Positions 28,138 to 35,793 of a DNA stretch of 64,000 nucleotides are shown here, one piece after another. Numbering within the stretch: the stretch's first letter is position 1; the number at the start of each line of letters is the position of its first letter. Position numbers and translations under genes: made by a program. The DNA is from an uncultured bacterium (GTDB taxonomy: Bacteria > Bacillota_I > Bacilli_A > RFN20 > CAG-826), in the NCBI GenBank assembly GCA_949284685.1, contig CASDWE010000003.1, forward strand, positions 92,612-156,611, read 5' to 3'. The notes under the pieces were generated by a model, which was given only the letters and a program-made list of their open reading frames with translations, made no database searches and was not told the DNA's origin.

Positions 28138-29142
28138 ATGAAACAAAATATATTTATAACTGGCGCTAGCGGTCATATTGGAAACGTTATTATTAAAGAG
28201 CTATCTAATAATTATAAAGATGAAGTTTCAATAACTTGTTTATTATTAGAAAACGACAACGCTAATTATTTAAAAGATTTTGATTTGGATATTATAAGAG
28301 GAAATATTTGTGACCGCGAGTTAATGTTTAAATTAATTAAAAAAAACGATATTGTCATCCATTTAGCAGGTATTATTTCCACATCAAATAAAAACAAGGA
28401 TTTGATGTACAATGTAAACTATTTAGGAAGCAAAAATATAGCGGATGCATGTTTTAAAAATAAAGCTAGACTAATATATGTTTCTTCAGTTCATGTTTTA
28501 AATTGCGAAAACGCTACAATTGACGAAAATGCTTCTTTAAATGTTTCTTCGCATCGTGGCGAATATGAAAAAACAAAAGCACTAGCAACTTCCTATATAA
28601 AAGACTTATTTGATAATGGATTAGATGGATTAATATTTTATCCAAGTGCAATAATTGGACCGTTTGATTATTTATTAGGCGAAACATCAAGATCAATTAT
28701 CAACATATATAACGGAAAATATCCTTTTTATCTCAATGGGGGCTATTCATTTGTCGATGTTAGAGATGTTTCTAAAATGATTGTAAAAGGTGCTTTAAGT
28801 AAAAATTTAAGTCGTCAATCTTACATTATTAGCAATGGCTATATTAGTGTAAAAGATTTAATTTTATATACGTCAAGTCTTTCTAAAAAACCAAAAAAAC
28901 ATTTAATTTATGTTCCGTTATTTTTGGTTTATATAGCCCTACCATTTATTTCACTTTTTGCCAAAATTTCAAAGAAAAAGGTAATATTTAGTAAAAATAT
29001 GGTAAAAACTATAACTAGTAATGGAAGTTTTAATATTTCAAAAATCAAAAAAGATTTAGATTACACACCAACAGATTTACACACCACTATTAAAGATACG
29101 GTTGAATTTTTAAAAGAATATCAAAATTTAGATAAACAATAA
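28138..29142 (+). CDS. NAD-dependent epimerase/dehydratase family protein (copy 2)
   Basis: 334 residues. Same architecture as the gene before it: GASGHIG (Gly9, 12, 15), DIVIHLAG, NIADACF, VSSVHV, and catalytic YEKTK. The ATG is two bases after the stop of copy 1, so the two are co-translated. Long stretches align by eye (for example DIVIHLA and NIADAC), indicating an old tandem duplication. The pair may act as a heterodimer or on consecutive steps (inference). A hydrophobic stretch (LIYVPLFLVYIALPFISLFAKI) near the C-terminus, present in both copies, could be a membrane-associated helix. Confidence 0.88.
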   Translation: MKQNIFITGASGHIGNVIIKELSNNYKDEVSITCLLLENDNANYLKDFDLDIIRGNICDRELMFKLIKKNDIVIHLAGIISTSNKNKDLMYNVNYLGSKNIADACFKNKARLIYVSSVHVLNCENATIDENASLNVSSHRGEYEKTKALATSYIKDLFDNGLDGLIFYPSAIIGPFDYLLGETSRSIINIYNGKYPFYLNGGYSFVDVRDVSKMIVKGALSKNLSRQSYIISNGYISVKDLILYTSSLSKKPKKHLIYVPLFLVYIALPFISLFAKISKKKVIFSKNMVKTITSNGSFNISKIKKDLDYTPTDLHTTIKDTVEFLKEYQNLDKQ

Positions 29143-29144
29143 AA

Positions 29145-29861
29145 TTATCTAATCAAATCGCTTGGTACAATCATGCCAAGCAATTTTTGTGTTTGTTTTC
29201 CGTGTTCGCTAACAAAAACGCAAACAAGCTTTTTTCTATCGCGATTGTATTTATCAAAAACATCTAAAATATCGTCCAAATCATAATCTCTTGGTATAAA
29301 TTCATATTTTTCAGAGATGTGTTTATTTAAAGGTATAAATTCAATAAAATCTTTTATTTTTAAGTTTTTAGTTTGGTTCGTTTTATTTTTTGCCATGTAT
29401 AAAAATAAAACATTTGGTGAAAAAACGCCTATTAGATAACCATCTTTTAAAATAGGAATTTGGGTAAATCCTTTTTTAATCATTGTATCTAAAACATTTT
29501 CAATTAGTTCTTCTTCCTCTACATAATATAAATTACTAATTTTTGTCATTATATCATTTGCGGTAATTGGATTTTTTAACTCCTCTATTTCTTTTTTTAA
29601 AAAACCAATAGTTTCGTCTGATATAATAAGCAAATCTTTAGAATTCATATCAAATTCATGAACTAGATTGTTTCTTAATATCCTGATCATATTTATTTGA
29701 CGTGCTTTTTCAAAATTTTCCTTATTCGATGATGATTCTAATTTGTCTATATATCTTTGTATCATTGAAAAAGAACGCGAAAACTCTTTAAATTTATCTC
29801 TTAATAAGTCATCAAAAATATTATAAAGTCTAATAAATTCTTCAACATTATCTTTGTTCAT
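29145..29861 (-). CDS. CBS-domain-pair protein with an N-terminal HEPN-like helical domain
   Basis: 238 residues. N-terminal about 85 residues are helical and contain RNNLVH (Arg63-His68), which matches the R-N-x3-H motif of HEPN nucleases. Residues from about 95 onward form two CBS motifs (ITANDIMTKISNLYYVEEEELIENVLDTM with FTQIPILKDGYLIGVF, and a second with DRKKLVCVFVSEHG...GMIVPSDLI). CBS pairs bind adenosyl ligands. Convergent with the epimerases (stop three bases apart). A TATAAT lies six bases before the ATG, and no ribosome site is present, so the mRNA is probably leaderless. Whether it is an RNase is unknown. Confidence 0.7.
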   Translation of the reverse strand: MNKDNVEEFIRLYNIFDDLLRDKFKEFSRSFSMIQRYIDKLESSSNKENFEKARQINMIRILRNNLVHEFDMNSKDLLIISDETIGFLKKEIEELKNPITANDIMTKISNLYYVEEEELIENVLDTMIKKGFTQIPILKDGYLIGVFSPNVLFLYMAKNKTNQTKNLKIKDFIEFIPLNKHISEKYEFIPRDYDLDDILDVFDKYNRDRKKLVCVFVSEHGKQTQKLLGMIVPSDLIR

Positions 29862-29867
29862 ATAAAC

Positions 29868-29873
29868 ATTATA
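29868..29873 (-). promoter_or_regulatory. -10 element (TATAAT) of the CBS gene, leaderless type
   Basis: Perfect TATAAT on the minus strand with GTTTAT between it and the ATG at 29861. The predicted transcript start coincides with the start codon. No clear -35 because the degV terminator lies immediately upstream. Confidence 0.65.
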
Positions 29874-29877
29874 TAAT

Positions 29878-29898
29878 AAAAACGCCCGAAGGCGTTTA
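29878..29898. terminator. Terminator with UUCG tetraloop after degV
   Basis: Stem AAACGCC/GGCGTTT with a TTCG loop on the minus strand (29880-29897), followed by T-rich sequence. It ends the degV transcript just upstream of the CBS gene promoter. Confidence 0.85.
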
Positions 29899-29905
29899 TA
29901 TTTTT

Positions 29906-30790
29906 TTATTGAGGATTTCTCGAATCACAAAGTGCAAATAATGCAACTGTCCCTGGACCTGAATGTGCACCGATAGTTTGATCGATATAATTAATGATAA
30001 TTCTTTTAAATTTAACTTTTTTCTCTAACAAACTTATTAAATAATTAACATCGTCAATACAATCACAATGTCCGATAGCAATTACTTGATTTTTTAAATC
30101 AACACCATGTTTTAAAAATTTTTCAGCCATAACTTGAAGCGATTTTTTTCTGCCTAATACTTTTGTAAATGGAATTAATTTACCTTCGTCGTTAACATGC
30201 AATACTGGTTTTATTCTTAATGCGTTACCTAAGAAATAACTAGCTTTGCTAACTCGACCTCCTCGATATAAATAAACCAAGTCTTCAACGGTAAAATAAT
30301 GCGCTAATTTTAATTTATTTTCTTCTAACCATTTTCTATTATCTTCTAAACTCATTCCGTTTTCCTTATTAACAGCAGCATGATAAACAAGCAAGCCTTG
30401 CCCTAATGACGCTGCTAAGGTATCAATGACTTCAATTTTGCGTTGTGGATATTTTTTTAAAAGAATATCTCTTGCAACTAAAGCGGAATTATAAGTAGTT
30501 GATAATGCACTTGAAAATGCTAAATATAAAACATCAATCCCTTTTTTTAATAATTCTTCAAAATAATTTAAAAAACTTGTTTCGTTAATTGCACTAGTTT
30601 TTATTACTGCGCCATTACGCATGCGATCATAAAAACCTTTATAATCTTGATCATGTTCTGGATCAAAACCAATATGTTCATCTCCATTTTCATCAATCCA
30701 GTACATTGAAATAATTCCTATATCGAATTTTTTGACTTCATCAGCGGGTAAATTAGAACATGAATCGCTTACAATTTTATAATTTTCCAT
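29906..30790 (-). CDS. DegV family (FakB-like) fatty-acid-binding protein
   Basis: About 294 residues. N-terminal KIVSDSCSNLP with the conserved Ser, TSAINETSF (the T-S fatty-acid carboxylate site region), AFSSALSTTYNSA, VIDTLAASLGQGLLV, YLYRGGRVSKASYFLGNALRIKPVL and the C-terminal GAHSGPGTVALF are all DegV landmarks. FakB proteins present exogenous fatty acids to the kinase FakA; no fakA is visible here. ATG 30790 has an AAAGGA site; the longer frame adds six residues only. A perfect 20-base palindrome lies in its promoter region (30820-30839). Confidence 0.93.
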   Translation of the reverse strand: MENYKIVSDSCSNLPADEVKKFDIGIISMYWIDENGDEHIGFDPEHDQDYKGFYDRMRNGAVIKTSAINETSFLNYFEELLKKGIDVLYLAFSSALSTTYNSALVARDILLKKYPQRKIEVIDTLAASLGQGLLVYHAAVNKENGMSLEDNRKWLEENKLKLAHYFTVEDLVYLYRGGRVSKASYFLGNALRIKPVLHVNDEGKLIPFTKVLGRKKSLQVMAEKFLKHGVDLKNQVIAIGHCDCIDDVNYLISLLEKKVKFKRIIINYIDQTIGAHSGPGTVALFALCDSRNPQ

Positions 30791-30819
30791 ATTTATATTT
30801 CCTTTCATAAAAAATATTT

Positions 30820-30839
30820 AATATCCTTTAAAGGATATT
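30820..30839. promoter_or_regulatory. Perfect 20-base palindrome in the degV promoter region
   Basis: AATATCCTTT and AAAGGATATT meet at the centre with no spacer. On the minus strand it lies between a TTAACG and a TATTAA hexamer with 16-base spacing, so a dimeric repressor could block degV transcription. Sequence does not resemble the Bacillus FapR box. The regulator is unknown. Confidence 0.55.
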
Positions 30840-30993
30840 CGTTAATATATTAATTTGTTTTATTTGAATTTCAATATATTGTTTGAACACAAAAAGTAGA
30901 GATTAAAATATTTACTCTACTGATAGTAGAATTTTAAAAATTATTTAGTGTATTTCGGATATTTTTTATGCTTTATTTAAATTTTTTTTCGTT

Positions 30994-30999
30994 TATAAT
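30994..30999 (+). promoter_or_regulatory. -10 element (TATAAT) of the ClC gene, leaderless type
   Basis: TATAAT followed by GGCTTT and then the ATG at 31006: six bases, so transcription should start on or next to the A of the start codon. -35 is poor (TTTATT). Confidence 0.65.
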
Positions 31000-31005
31000 G
31001 GCTTT

Positions 31006-32286
31006 ATGAAATTTTTTTTAAAAAATTTTTTACTAGAATTTATTAAACTAACAATTATTTCTGTTGTTATAAGTGTTGTTATTGCTTTATATAGATACAC
31101 TAGTCATTATATTATTTCTTTAAGCCAATCATTATTTTTAAGTAATGACATCTATACGAAAACATTTGCTGTTATTTTAGCAGTATTTTTAGTTTTTATT
31201 TCTTTTTCAATTATACGATTTGAAGGAACTGTTCAAAGCGGCGGACTATCCCAATTAAAATTGATGCTTACTAACAAAAACATAAAATTTAGATACTATT
31301 TTGCTATACCATTAATGTTTATAAACTCGCTGATATCTTTTTTTATTGGGGCACCTGTTGGAAGTGAAGCTCCATCAGTTTTTATGGGTGGAAGTATTTC
31401 ATATGGTGTTGATGAAATTTTTTATAATAAAAAAAGCAAAAACGATGATGATTATTTAGGAATGGCACTAGGTTTTTCAATGGCGTTTAACGCTCCATTT
31501 GCAGGTCTTTTATATGGATTAGAAGAATGTCTTCACAATATTAAAATTAAAAATATAATGAAGATGATTTATTTATTGAGTATTAGTTACTTAATAAGTA
31601 TGGTTATATGTCCTGATCCTGTTTTTTCTTTTGAAATTGCTTTTGAATTTGATTTTAGCAAAATTTATATTTTTATTTTCCTTATAATTTTAAATTTTTT
31701 AATTTCTGCTTTGATATTATTTTTAGTTCCGACCATCAAAAAGATTTTGAATAAGTATTATTTAAATAAGTTTGTTCAATATCGTTTCTTCTTATTGGCT
31801 GGGATTTCAATAATTTTATCATTGTTTTTTCCTATCCTTGCAGGAAATGGCACTCAATTAATTAATTATGTTTTTGCAAATCCTATGATTTCATTGATTA
31901 TAATATTTTTAATAGTTAGAGTTGTCTTATTTATAATAAGTGCCAATTCGATGATGACTGGCGGATTGGTTTTGCCAGCATTAGCCATCGGAGCGTTAAA
32001 TGGTTATTTAGGATATTATATAGCTAATATTTGTTTTGATTTGAATTCTACTTATATAACATTATTTATTCTTATTGGAATGGTAAGTATGTTTTCTTGT
32101 CTAAATGAAGCTCCTTTAACTGGTATTATTTTAGCGTTGTCTTTTTCTAATTTTTCAAATTGGACTACTGTTTTAGTAGTTTCTTCGTTTGTAATTTTTG
32201 TTTGTTTTATATTTATTAAATTATGTCGATTGGATGATATTACTGATTCTCGATTTAAATTATTAAAAACATCAAGAAAAGAATAG
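31006..32286 (+). CDS. ClC-family chloride channel/antiporter
   Basis: 426 residues, about ten or more hydrophobic segments. ClC filter motifs are recognisable though divergent: QSGGLSQ in place of GSGIP, GSEAPS with Glu121 in place of GREGP (the gating glutamate is kept), and TGGLVLPALAIG in place of GGIFAPML. The retained external glutamate favours an H+/Cl- exchanger or gated channel rather than the fluoride-specific branch, but the substrate is not certain. No ribosome binding site; the -10 is six bases from the ATG. It ends exactly where the convergent AlkD-like gene ends (stops abut at 32286/32287). Confidence 0.88.
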   Translation: MKFFLKNFLLEFIKLTIISVVISVVIALYRYTSHYIISLSQSLFLSNDIYTKTFAVILAVFLVFISFSIIRFEGTVQSGGLSQLKLMLTNKNIKFRYYFAIPLMFINSLISFFIGAPVGSEAPSVFMGGSISYGVDEIFYNKKSKNDDDYLGMALGFSMAFNAPFAGLLYGLEECLHNIKIKNIMKMIYLLSISYLISMVICPDPVFSFEIAFEFDFSKIYIFIFLIILNFLISALILFLVPTIKKILNKYYLNKFVQYRFFLLAGISIILSLFFPILAGNGTQLINYVFANPMISLIIIFLIVRVVLFIISANSMMTGGLVLPALAIGALNGYLGYYIANICFDLNSTYITLFILIGMVSMFSCLNEAPLTGIILALSFSNFSNWTTVLVVSSFVIFVCFIFIKLCRLDDITDSRFKLLKTSRKE

Positions 32287-32976
32287 CTATATGCTTAGTA
32301 TATTACATATTTCTCTTTTTTGTTCTTTTGTCAAAAGATAAGAATCAAGGCATTTTCTTTTAACCATCTTTTTTATATCATCATCGCATATTTTGTTTGA
32401 TTTAAAATAATTGTAAGTGACAACATATCTTTTAGAAAACGCGGTAACAATAAACCAGCTTATTGACATTTTTAAATAATATTCAGTTGTTTTAATAGAA
32501 TTAATCTTTCTTAAATATTTATCTAAACCATCTGTGTTAATATAATAAACCATCACCATATTAATCATAAATCTTACGATATATGGATTTTTATTATTTA
32601 AATTTTCATCAATATAATGAAAAAAATCATCTAGATGATTTTCGATAATATTATTTTTAAATCCATCAGTTAAAGCCCAATTATTTAAATATGGTAATAA
32701 ATCTTTTAGATATTTAAGCAACAAATTATAATTGTTAAAATTTTCTAATATCATCCTATGTAGAAAAAATTCTTCTAAATATTTGTGATATGGACTATTT
32801 ATAAAATCTGAAAAAAGATTATTTTTGTATAAATATTTAGCAAATTGTCGTAATTTAGGTATTCTTACTCCTAATATTTCATATGCGCAATTAGGAATCA
32901 ATTTTGTTATAAAAGTACGATATTTTGGATCTTTATTTTTATTTAAGAATAATTCAATATCACAAATTTTGTTCAT
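32287..32976 (-). CDS. DNA alkylation repair protein, AlkD-like (HEAT-repeat glycosylase)
   Basis: About 229 residues, helical. It begins with a segment typical of the AlkC/AlkD family (YRTFITKLIPNCAYEILGVRIPKLRQFAKYL) and contains the NNWALTDGF motif equivalent to the W-x-x-x-D region near the AlkD active site, followed by further HEAT-like helices. AlkD removes bulky or positively charged N-alkylated purines without base flipping. ATG 32976 is preferred; the upstream codon in the longer frame is TTG. The gene overlaps the lipoprotein gene before it by 17 bases. Function assigned by family only. Confidence 0.82.
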   Translation of the reverse strand: MNKICDIELFLNKNKDPKYRTFITKLIPNCAYEILGVRIPKLRQFAKYLYKNNLFSDFINSPYHKYLEEFFLHRMILENFNNYNLLLKYLKDLLPYLNNWALTDGFKNNIIENHLDDFFHYIDENLNNKNPYIVRFMINMVMVYYINTDGLDKYLRKINSIKTTEYYLKMSISWFIVTAFSKRYVVTYNYFKSNKICDDDIKKMVKRKCLDSYLLTKEQKREICNILSI

Positions 32977-33388
32977 ATTCAATTAAAGGTCTTAAAAGCG
33001 AAGCATCATCATATTGGACAACCATTTTGCCATGCTGCTCGATATTAACCCACAAACTTCCGCCGCCAACTACTAATGCATAAAGCCATAAAACTATATT
33101 CCAATTATTTTCATCCGCATATGTATATGCCACATTTTCATTTTCAAAAAAATAAAAATAAGCACTAGCGTCTTCGTTGTCACTAATAATTAAATATTCA
33201 TCATATTCATATGATTCATCACCTGAATAATCAAAATAATGCATTTCATATTCATCATTGTATAATTGATAAATTGATATAACTTCTTGGCAAGAATATT
33301 CTTTTTTTAAAGTATTGCTAACATTACAAGATGTAAGAGTTAAAGTAAATGGAAGTGTTAATGATATAATCTTATTTAAGGTTTTCAT
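32960..33388 (-). CDS. Small predicted lipoprotein of unknown function
   Basis: 142 residues. Signal peptide with lipobox LTLTSC (Cys about 21), then a tyrosine- and acid-rich mature domain (YNDEYEMHYFDYSGDESYEYDEY) and a hydrophobic stretch near the C-terminus (WNIVLWLYALVVGGGSLWV). No family recognised. A GGAG lies about 13 bases upstream of the ATG, rather far. It overlaps the AlkD-like gene, so they form a two-gene unit. A terminator of the upstream RNA candidate precedes it, so it needs its own promoter. Confidence 0.65.
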   Translation of the reverse strand: MKTLNKIISLTLPFTLTLTSCNVSNTLKKEYSCQEVISIYQLYNDEYEMHYFDYSGDESYEYDEYLIISDNEDASAYFYFFENENVAYTYADENNWNIVLWLYALVVGGGSLWVNIEQHGKMVVQYDDASLLRPLIEYEQNL

Positions 33389-33473
33389 AAAGTCGCTCTA
33401 TCTCCACATTGATTAGATTAAATGATTTATGCAATTGAAGCAATAATTTTCATGCAATTCTTTAATGATTAAA
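33389..33473. other. Short spacer between lipoprotein gene and RNA terminator
   Basis: Eighty-five AT-rich bases. Apart from possible promoter hexamers for the lipoprotein gene (TAATCT near 33417) I see no clear element. Confidence 0.4.
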
Positions 33474-33635
33474 TAAAAAAACCGATTTTCATCGGAATAA
33501 TTTTTTAAATGTGTTGTTGTAATGAAGTTAATAGTTCGTGTGTAATGAAGGTGTTATTTTCTTTATTAATATTCTATATTAATACTAATACAGTGATGCT
33601 ATTTTAGCCACCCTAGACACGACTCCAATAACAAC
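33474..33635 (-). ncRNA. Candidate structured non-coding RNA, about 160 nt, unassigned
   Basis: A -10-like TATAAA (33642-33647) predicts a start near 33635. From there the minus-strand sequence folds as nested helices: GTTGTT with AACAAC (33630-33635 and 33513-33518), TCGTGT with ACACGA (33617-33622 and 33536-33541), a hairpin GTGGCTA/TAGC-AT-CAC (33593-33611), and a nine-base hairpin TATTAATAT/ATATTAATA (33564-33584). It ends in terminator CCGAT-GAAA-ATCGG plus T7 (33474-33495). No long open frame. It is not obviously 6S, SRP RNA, tmRNA or RNase P. Upstream bases to about 33700 (GGGTCCCGCAACTG) might belong to a longer form. Confidence 0.55.
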
Positions 33636-33721
33636 TCTTTATTTATACACTTTTTTATTAAATTTGCTATAAAAACAGTTGCGGGACCCTTTAACCAATT
33701 CGAACCAATAAATTTAAGCAT
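33636..33721. other. Spacer between tRNA-Arg terminator and RNA candidate
   Basis: AT-rich with one GC-richer patch (GGGTCCCGC on the minus strand, about 33680-33692). CAACT here could pair with AGTTG at the 5' end of the RNA candidate, so the transcript might begin further upstream than proposed. No coding frame seen. Confidence 0.35.
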
Positions 33722-33755
33722 AAAAAAAGACCTAGCAGCATGTAGCCACTAGGTC
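33722..33755 (-). terminator. Terminator downstream of tRNA-Arg
   Basis: Seven-base stem GACCTAG/CTAGGTC (33729-33735 with 33749-33755), loop partly paired, followed on the minus strand by seven T. The 100 bases between it and the tRNA 3' end contain no gene that I can see. Confidence 0.85.
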
Positions 33756-33856
33756 AATTTCATAATTATTGGTTTTTAAGAAGACTAATTGAGGATTCTA
33801 TCTGAGTAGTTATCCATTGGTTTAAGTCATCAAAGTTAGAAGTTATGTAACAGAAA

Positions 33857-33933
33857 TGGCACCCTCGAGGCGACTCGAACGCCTGACCCACAGCTTAGAA
33901 GGCTGTTGCTCTATCCAGCTGAGCTACGAGGGT
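33857..33933 (-). tRNA. tRNA-Arg (anticodon TCT)
   Basis: 77 bases including an encoded CCA. Acceptor ACCCTCG/CGAGGGT, D stem GCTC/GAGC, anticodon stem ACAGC/GCTGT with loop CTTCTAA (anticodon TCT reading AGA/AGG), and T arm AGGCG-TTCGAGT-CGCCT are all perfect. Discriminator base G. It lies alone between uvrC and the RNA candidate. Confidence 0.97.
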
Positions 33934-33963
33934 ATCATTAATAATAAACAATATTTAAAATGA

Positions 33964-34046
33964 ATAATCAAGATAAAATTATGATTTTTGTAAATATTTG
34001 TATTGATATTCTTTATTTATAAAGAAAAATCATTTATCTTGATTAT
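33964..34046. repeat. Long interrupted inverted repeat over the uvrC stop codon
   Basis: Perfect 14-base arms ATAATCAAGATAAA (33964-33977) and TTTATCTTGATTAT (34033-34046), with an inner nine-base pair ATGATTTTT/AAAAATCAT (33981-33989, 34025-34033). The uvrC stop codon (34030-34032) lies in the inner arm. Probably a 3'-end RNA stem; no T-run follows, so termination is uncertain. Confidence 0.7.
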
Positions 34047-35793
34047 GAATTTTGCTGAATAGAGCAACAGCCACTTCGTTAGGCAGCAATTGTTTTAGTT
34101 CGTCTATTTTTGCATTACGAAGCATATCTAAATCAGGATATACTTTTAGTATATTTTCTTTTCTTTTATCCCCTAGTCCTTTAATTCCATCGAAAATTGA
34201 TTTATACATGGCTTTATTTCTTTTATAGATATGATAACTAATTGCAAAACGATGGACTTCGTCTTGCATTCTAGTTAATAAGAAAAATAATTTTTTATCA
34301 TTTATTTGATATGTATTTCCTTTATAATCGATTAATCCCTCGGTTTGGTGTTTATTGTTTTTGTATAGACCAAAAATAGGAATCAAAAGATTTAAATTAT
34401 CTAATACAGTTTTTCCGGCCTTTACTTGATTTAAACCACCATCTAATAAAATTAAATCAGGTTTATTTAAATTATTTTCTTTTACTCTTTTATAATGTCT
34501 TGTCATTACTTCAATCATTGATTGTAAGTCATCGCGAGCTTCTTGGTGTTCAATTTTAAATTTACGATATAGTTTTTTTTGCGGTTCGCCATTGATAAAT
34601 GCAACCAAAGCTCCAACAGGTTCATAACCTTGCGTATGCGAGTTATCGATAAGTTCTATATAATATGGAGTTTTAATTTTAAGCAGATTTCCTAATTCAT
34701 TTAACAATTTCACTTTATCATCATTTAATCTAGCACTTAAAAAATATTCATCCAATGCGTTATCAGCGTTAATTTTTGCTTGGCAGACTAATTCGAATAA
34801 TTTTCCTTTTTCGACGCTGGTGAAACTACAATCATAAATTTGTGATATTTCTTTTATTACTTTTTCGTTATTTATTATTATTTCTTTAGGAAGCGGATAC
34901 AAATTATAAAATTGATTAATAATATTTTTTAAAGTATCAACTTCATTTAAAAATATTTCTACAACATAGCTTTTTTTGGAAAGTAATAATCCTCTCCTAT
35001 ACATTAAAATAGAAACTGATAAATAATTTCTTCGAACACTATATGCATAAATGTCGCGATCAATCTTATCAAATAATTCAACATTTTGTTTTTGATTGAT
35101 ATGTTCTATTGACTGCAAAATATTTTTATAATTTTGCGCTAATTCGAAATTATTTTGATTTGATGCTCCTAACATTTTGTTTTTGATTTCATCATATTTT
35201 TCTTTATTATTTCCATTTAAAAAATCTTTTATTTGATTAATTAATTTTTGATATTCTTCAGTTTTAATATTTTTATTTATACAAGGTGCCAAACATTGAT
35301 TTAAATGATAATAAAGGCAAGGTGTATTTGGAATATTTTTGCATTTTCTTAATGGAAACAATTTATTTAGCAAATCTACCATTTCATATGCGGCTGTGGA
35401 ATTTGGAAATGGCCCAAAATATGAATATTTTCTATCTTTATTGTTTCTTTTTATTGTTAAATATGGATCTTTATCATTTTTAATAGCAATGTATGGGTAG
35501 TGTTTATCATCGGTTAATAAAATGTTAAAACGCGGATAATGAGTTTGAATAAGATTCATTTCTAATATCAAAGCTTCTTTTTCATTATTTGTGATAATCG
35601 TTTCAAAATGGTCAACCTCGCTTACCATTTTCATCACTTTTCCCACTTGCGGTTTTAAAAAATATTGGCTGACTCTTTTAAATAAATTTTTAGCTTTCCC
35701 AACATAAATAATTTTATTATCGTTGTTATACATTAAATAAACACCAGGAAGCGGTTTTAAATTACTAATTAAATTTTTAATTTTGTCATTCAT
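34030..35793 (-). CDS. uvrC: UvrABC excinuclease subunit C
   Basis: 587 residues. N-terminal GIY-YIG endonuclease (PGVYLMYNNDNKIIYVGKAKNL), Cys-rich segment (CKNIPNTPCLYYHLNQCLAPC), UVR helix, RNase H-like endonuclease domain (IELIDNSHTQGYEPVGALVAF, LILLDGGLNQV) and C-terminal helix-hairpin-helix (FDGIKGLGDKRKENILKVYP). It makes both incisions in nucleotide excision repair. The ATG overlaps the mutS2 stop by four bases. Its 3' end lies in a large inverted repeat. uvrA and uvrB are not in the window. Confidence 0.97.
   Translation of the reverse strand: MNDKIKNLISNLKPLPGVYLMYNNDNKIIYVGKAKNLFKRVSQYFLKPQVGKVMKMVSEVDHFETIITNNEKEALILEMNLIQTHYPRFNILLTDDKHYPYIAIKNDKDPYLTIKRNNKDRKYSYFGPFPNSTAAYEMVDLLNKLFPLRKCKNIPNTPCLYYHLNQCLAPCINKNIKTEEYQKLINQIKDFLNGNNKEKYDEIKNKMLGASNQNNFELAQNYKNILQSIEHINQKQNVELFDKIDRDIYAYSVRRNYLSVSILMYRRGLLLSKKSYVVEIFLNEVDTLKNIINQFYNLYPLPKEIIINNEKVIKEISQIYDCSFTSVEKGKLFELVCQAKINADNALDEYFLSARLNDDKVKLLNELGNLLKIKTPYYIELIDNSHTQGYEPVGALVAFINGEPQKKLYRKFKIEHQEARDDLQSMIEVMTRHYKRVKENNLNKPDLILLDGGLNQVKAGKTVLDNLNLLIPIFGLYKNNKHQTEGLIDYKGNTYQINDKKLFFLLTRMQDEVHRFAISYHIYKRNKAMYKSIFDGIKGLGDKRKENILKVYPDLDMLRNAKIDELKQLLPNEVAVALFSKIHNQDK

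Noticed and set aside
33661..33720. A tmRNA or second tRNA suggested by TTGGTTCGAATTGG and GGGTCCC
   Set aside because: No acceptor stem or CCA end can be formed and the tmRNA 5' consensus is absent.
33857..33933. tRNA-Arg as an integration (att) site
   Set aside because: No duplicated tRNA 3' end or integrase gene was found within the window.
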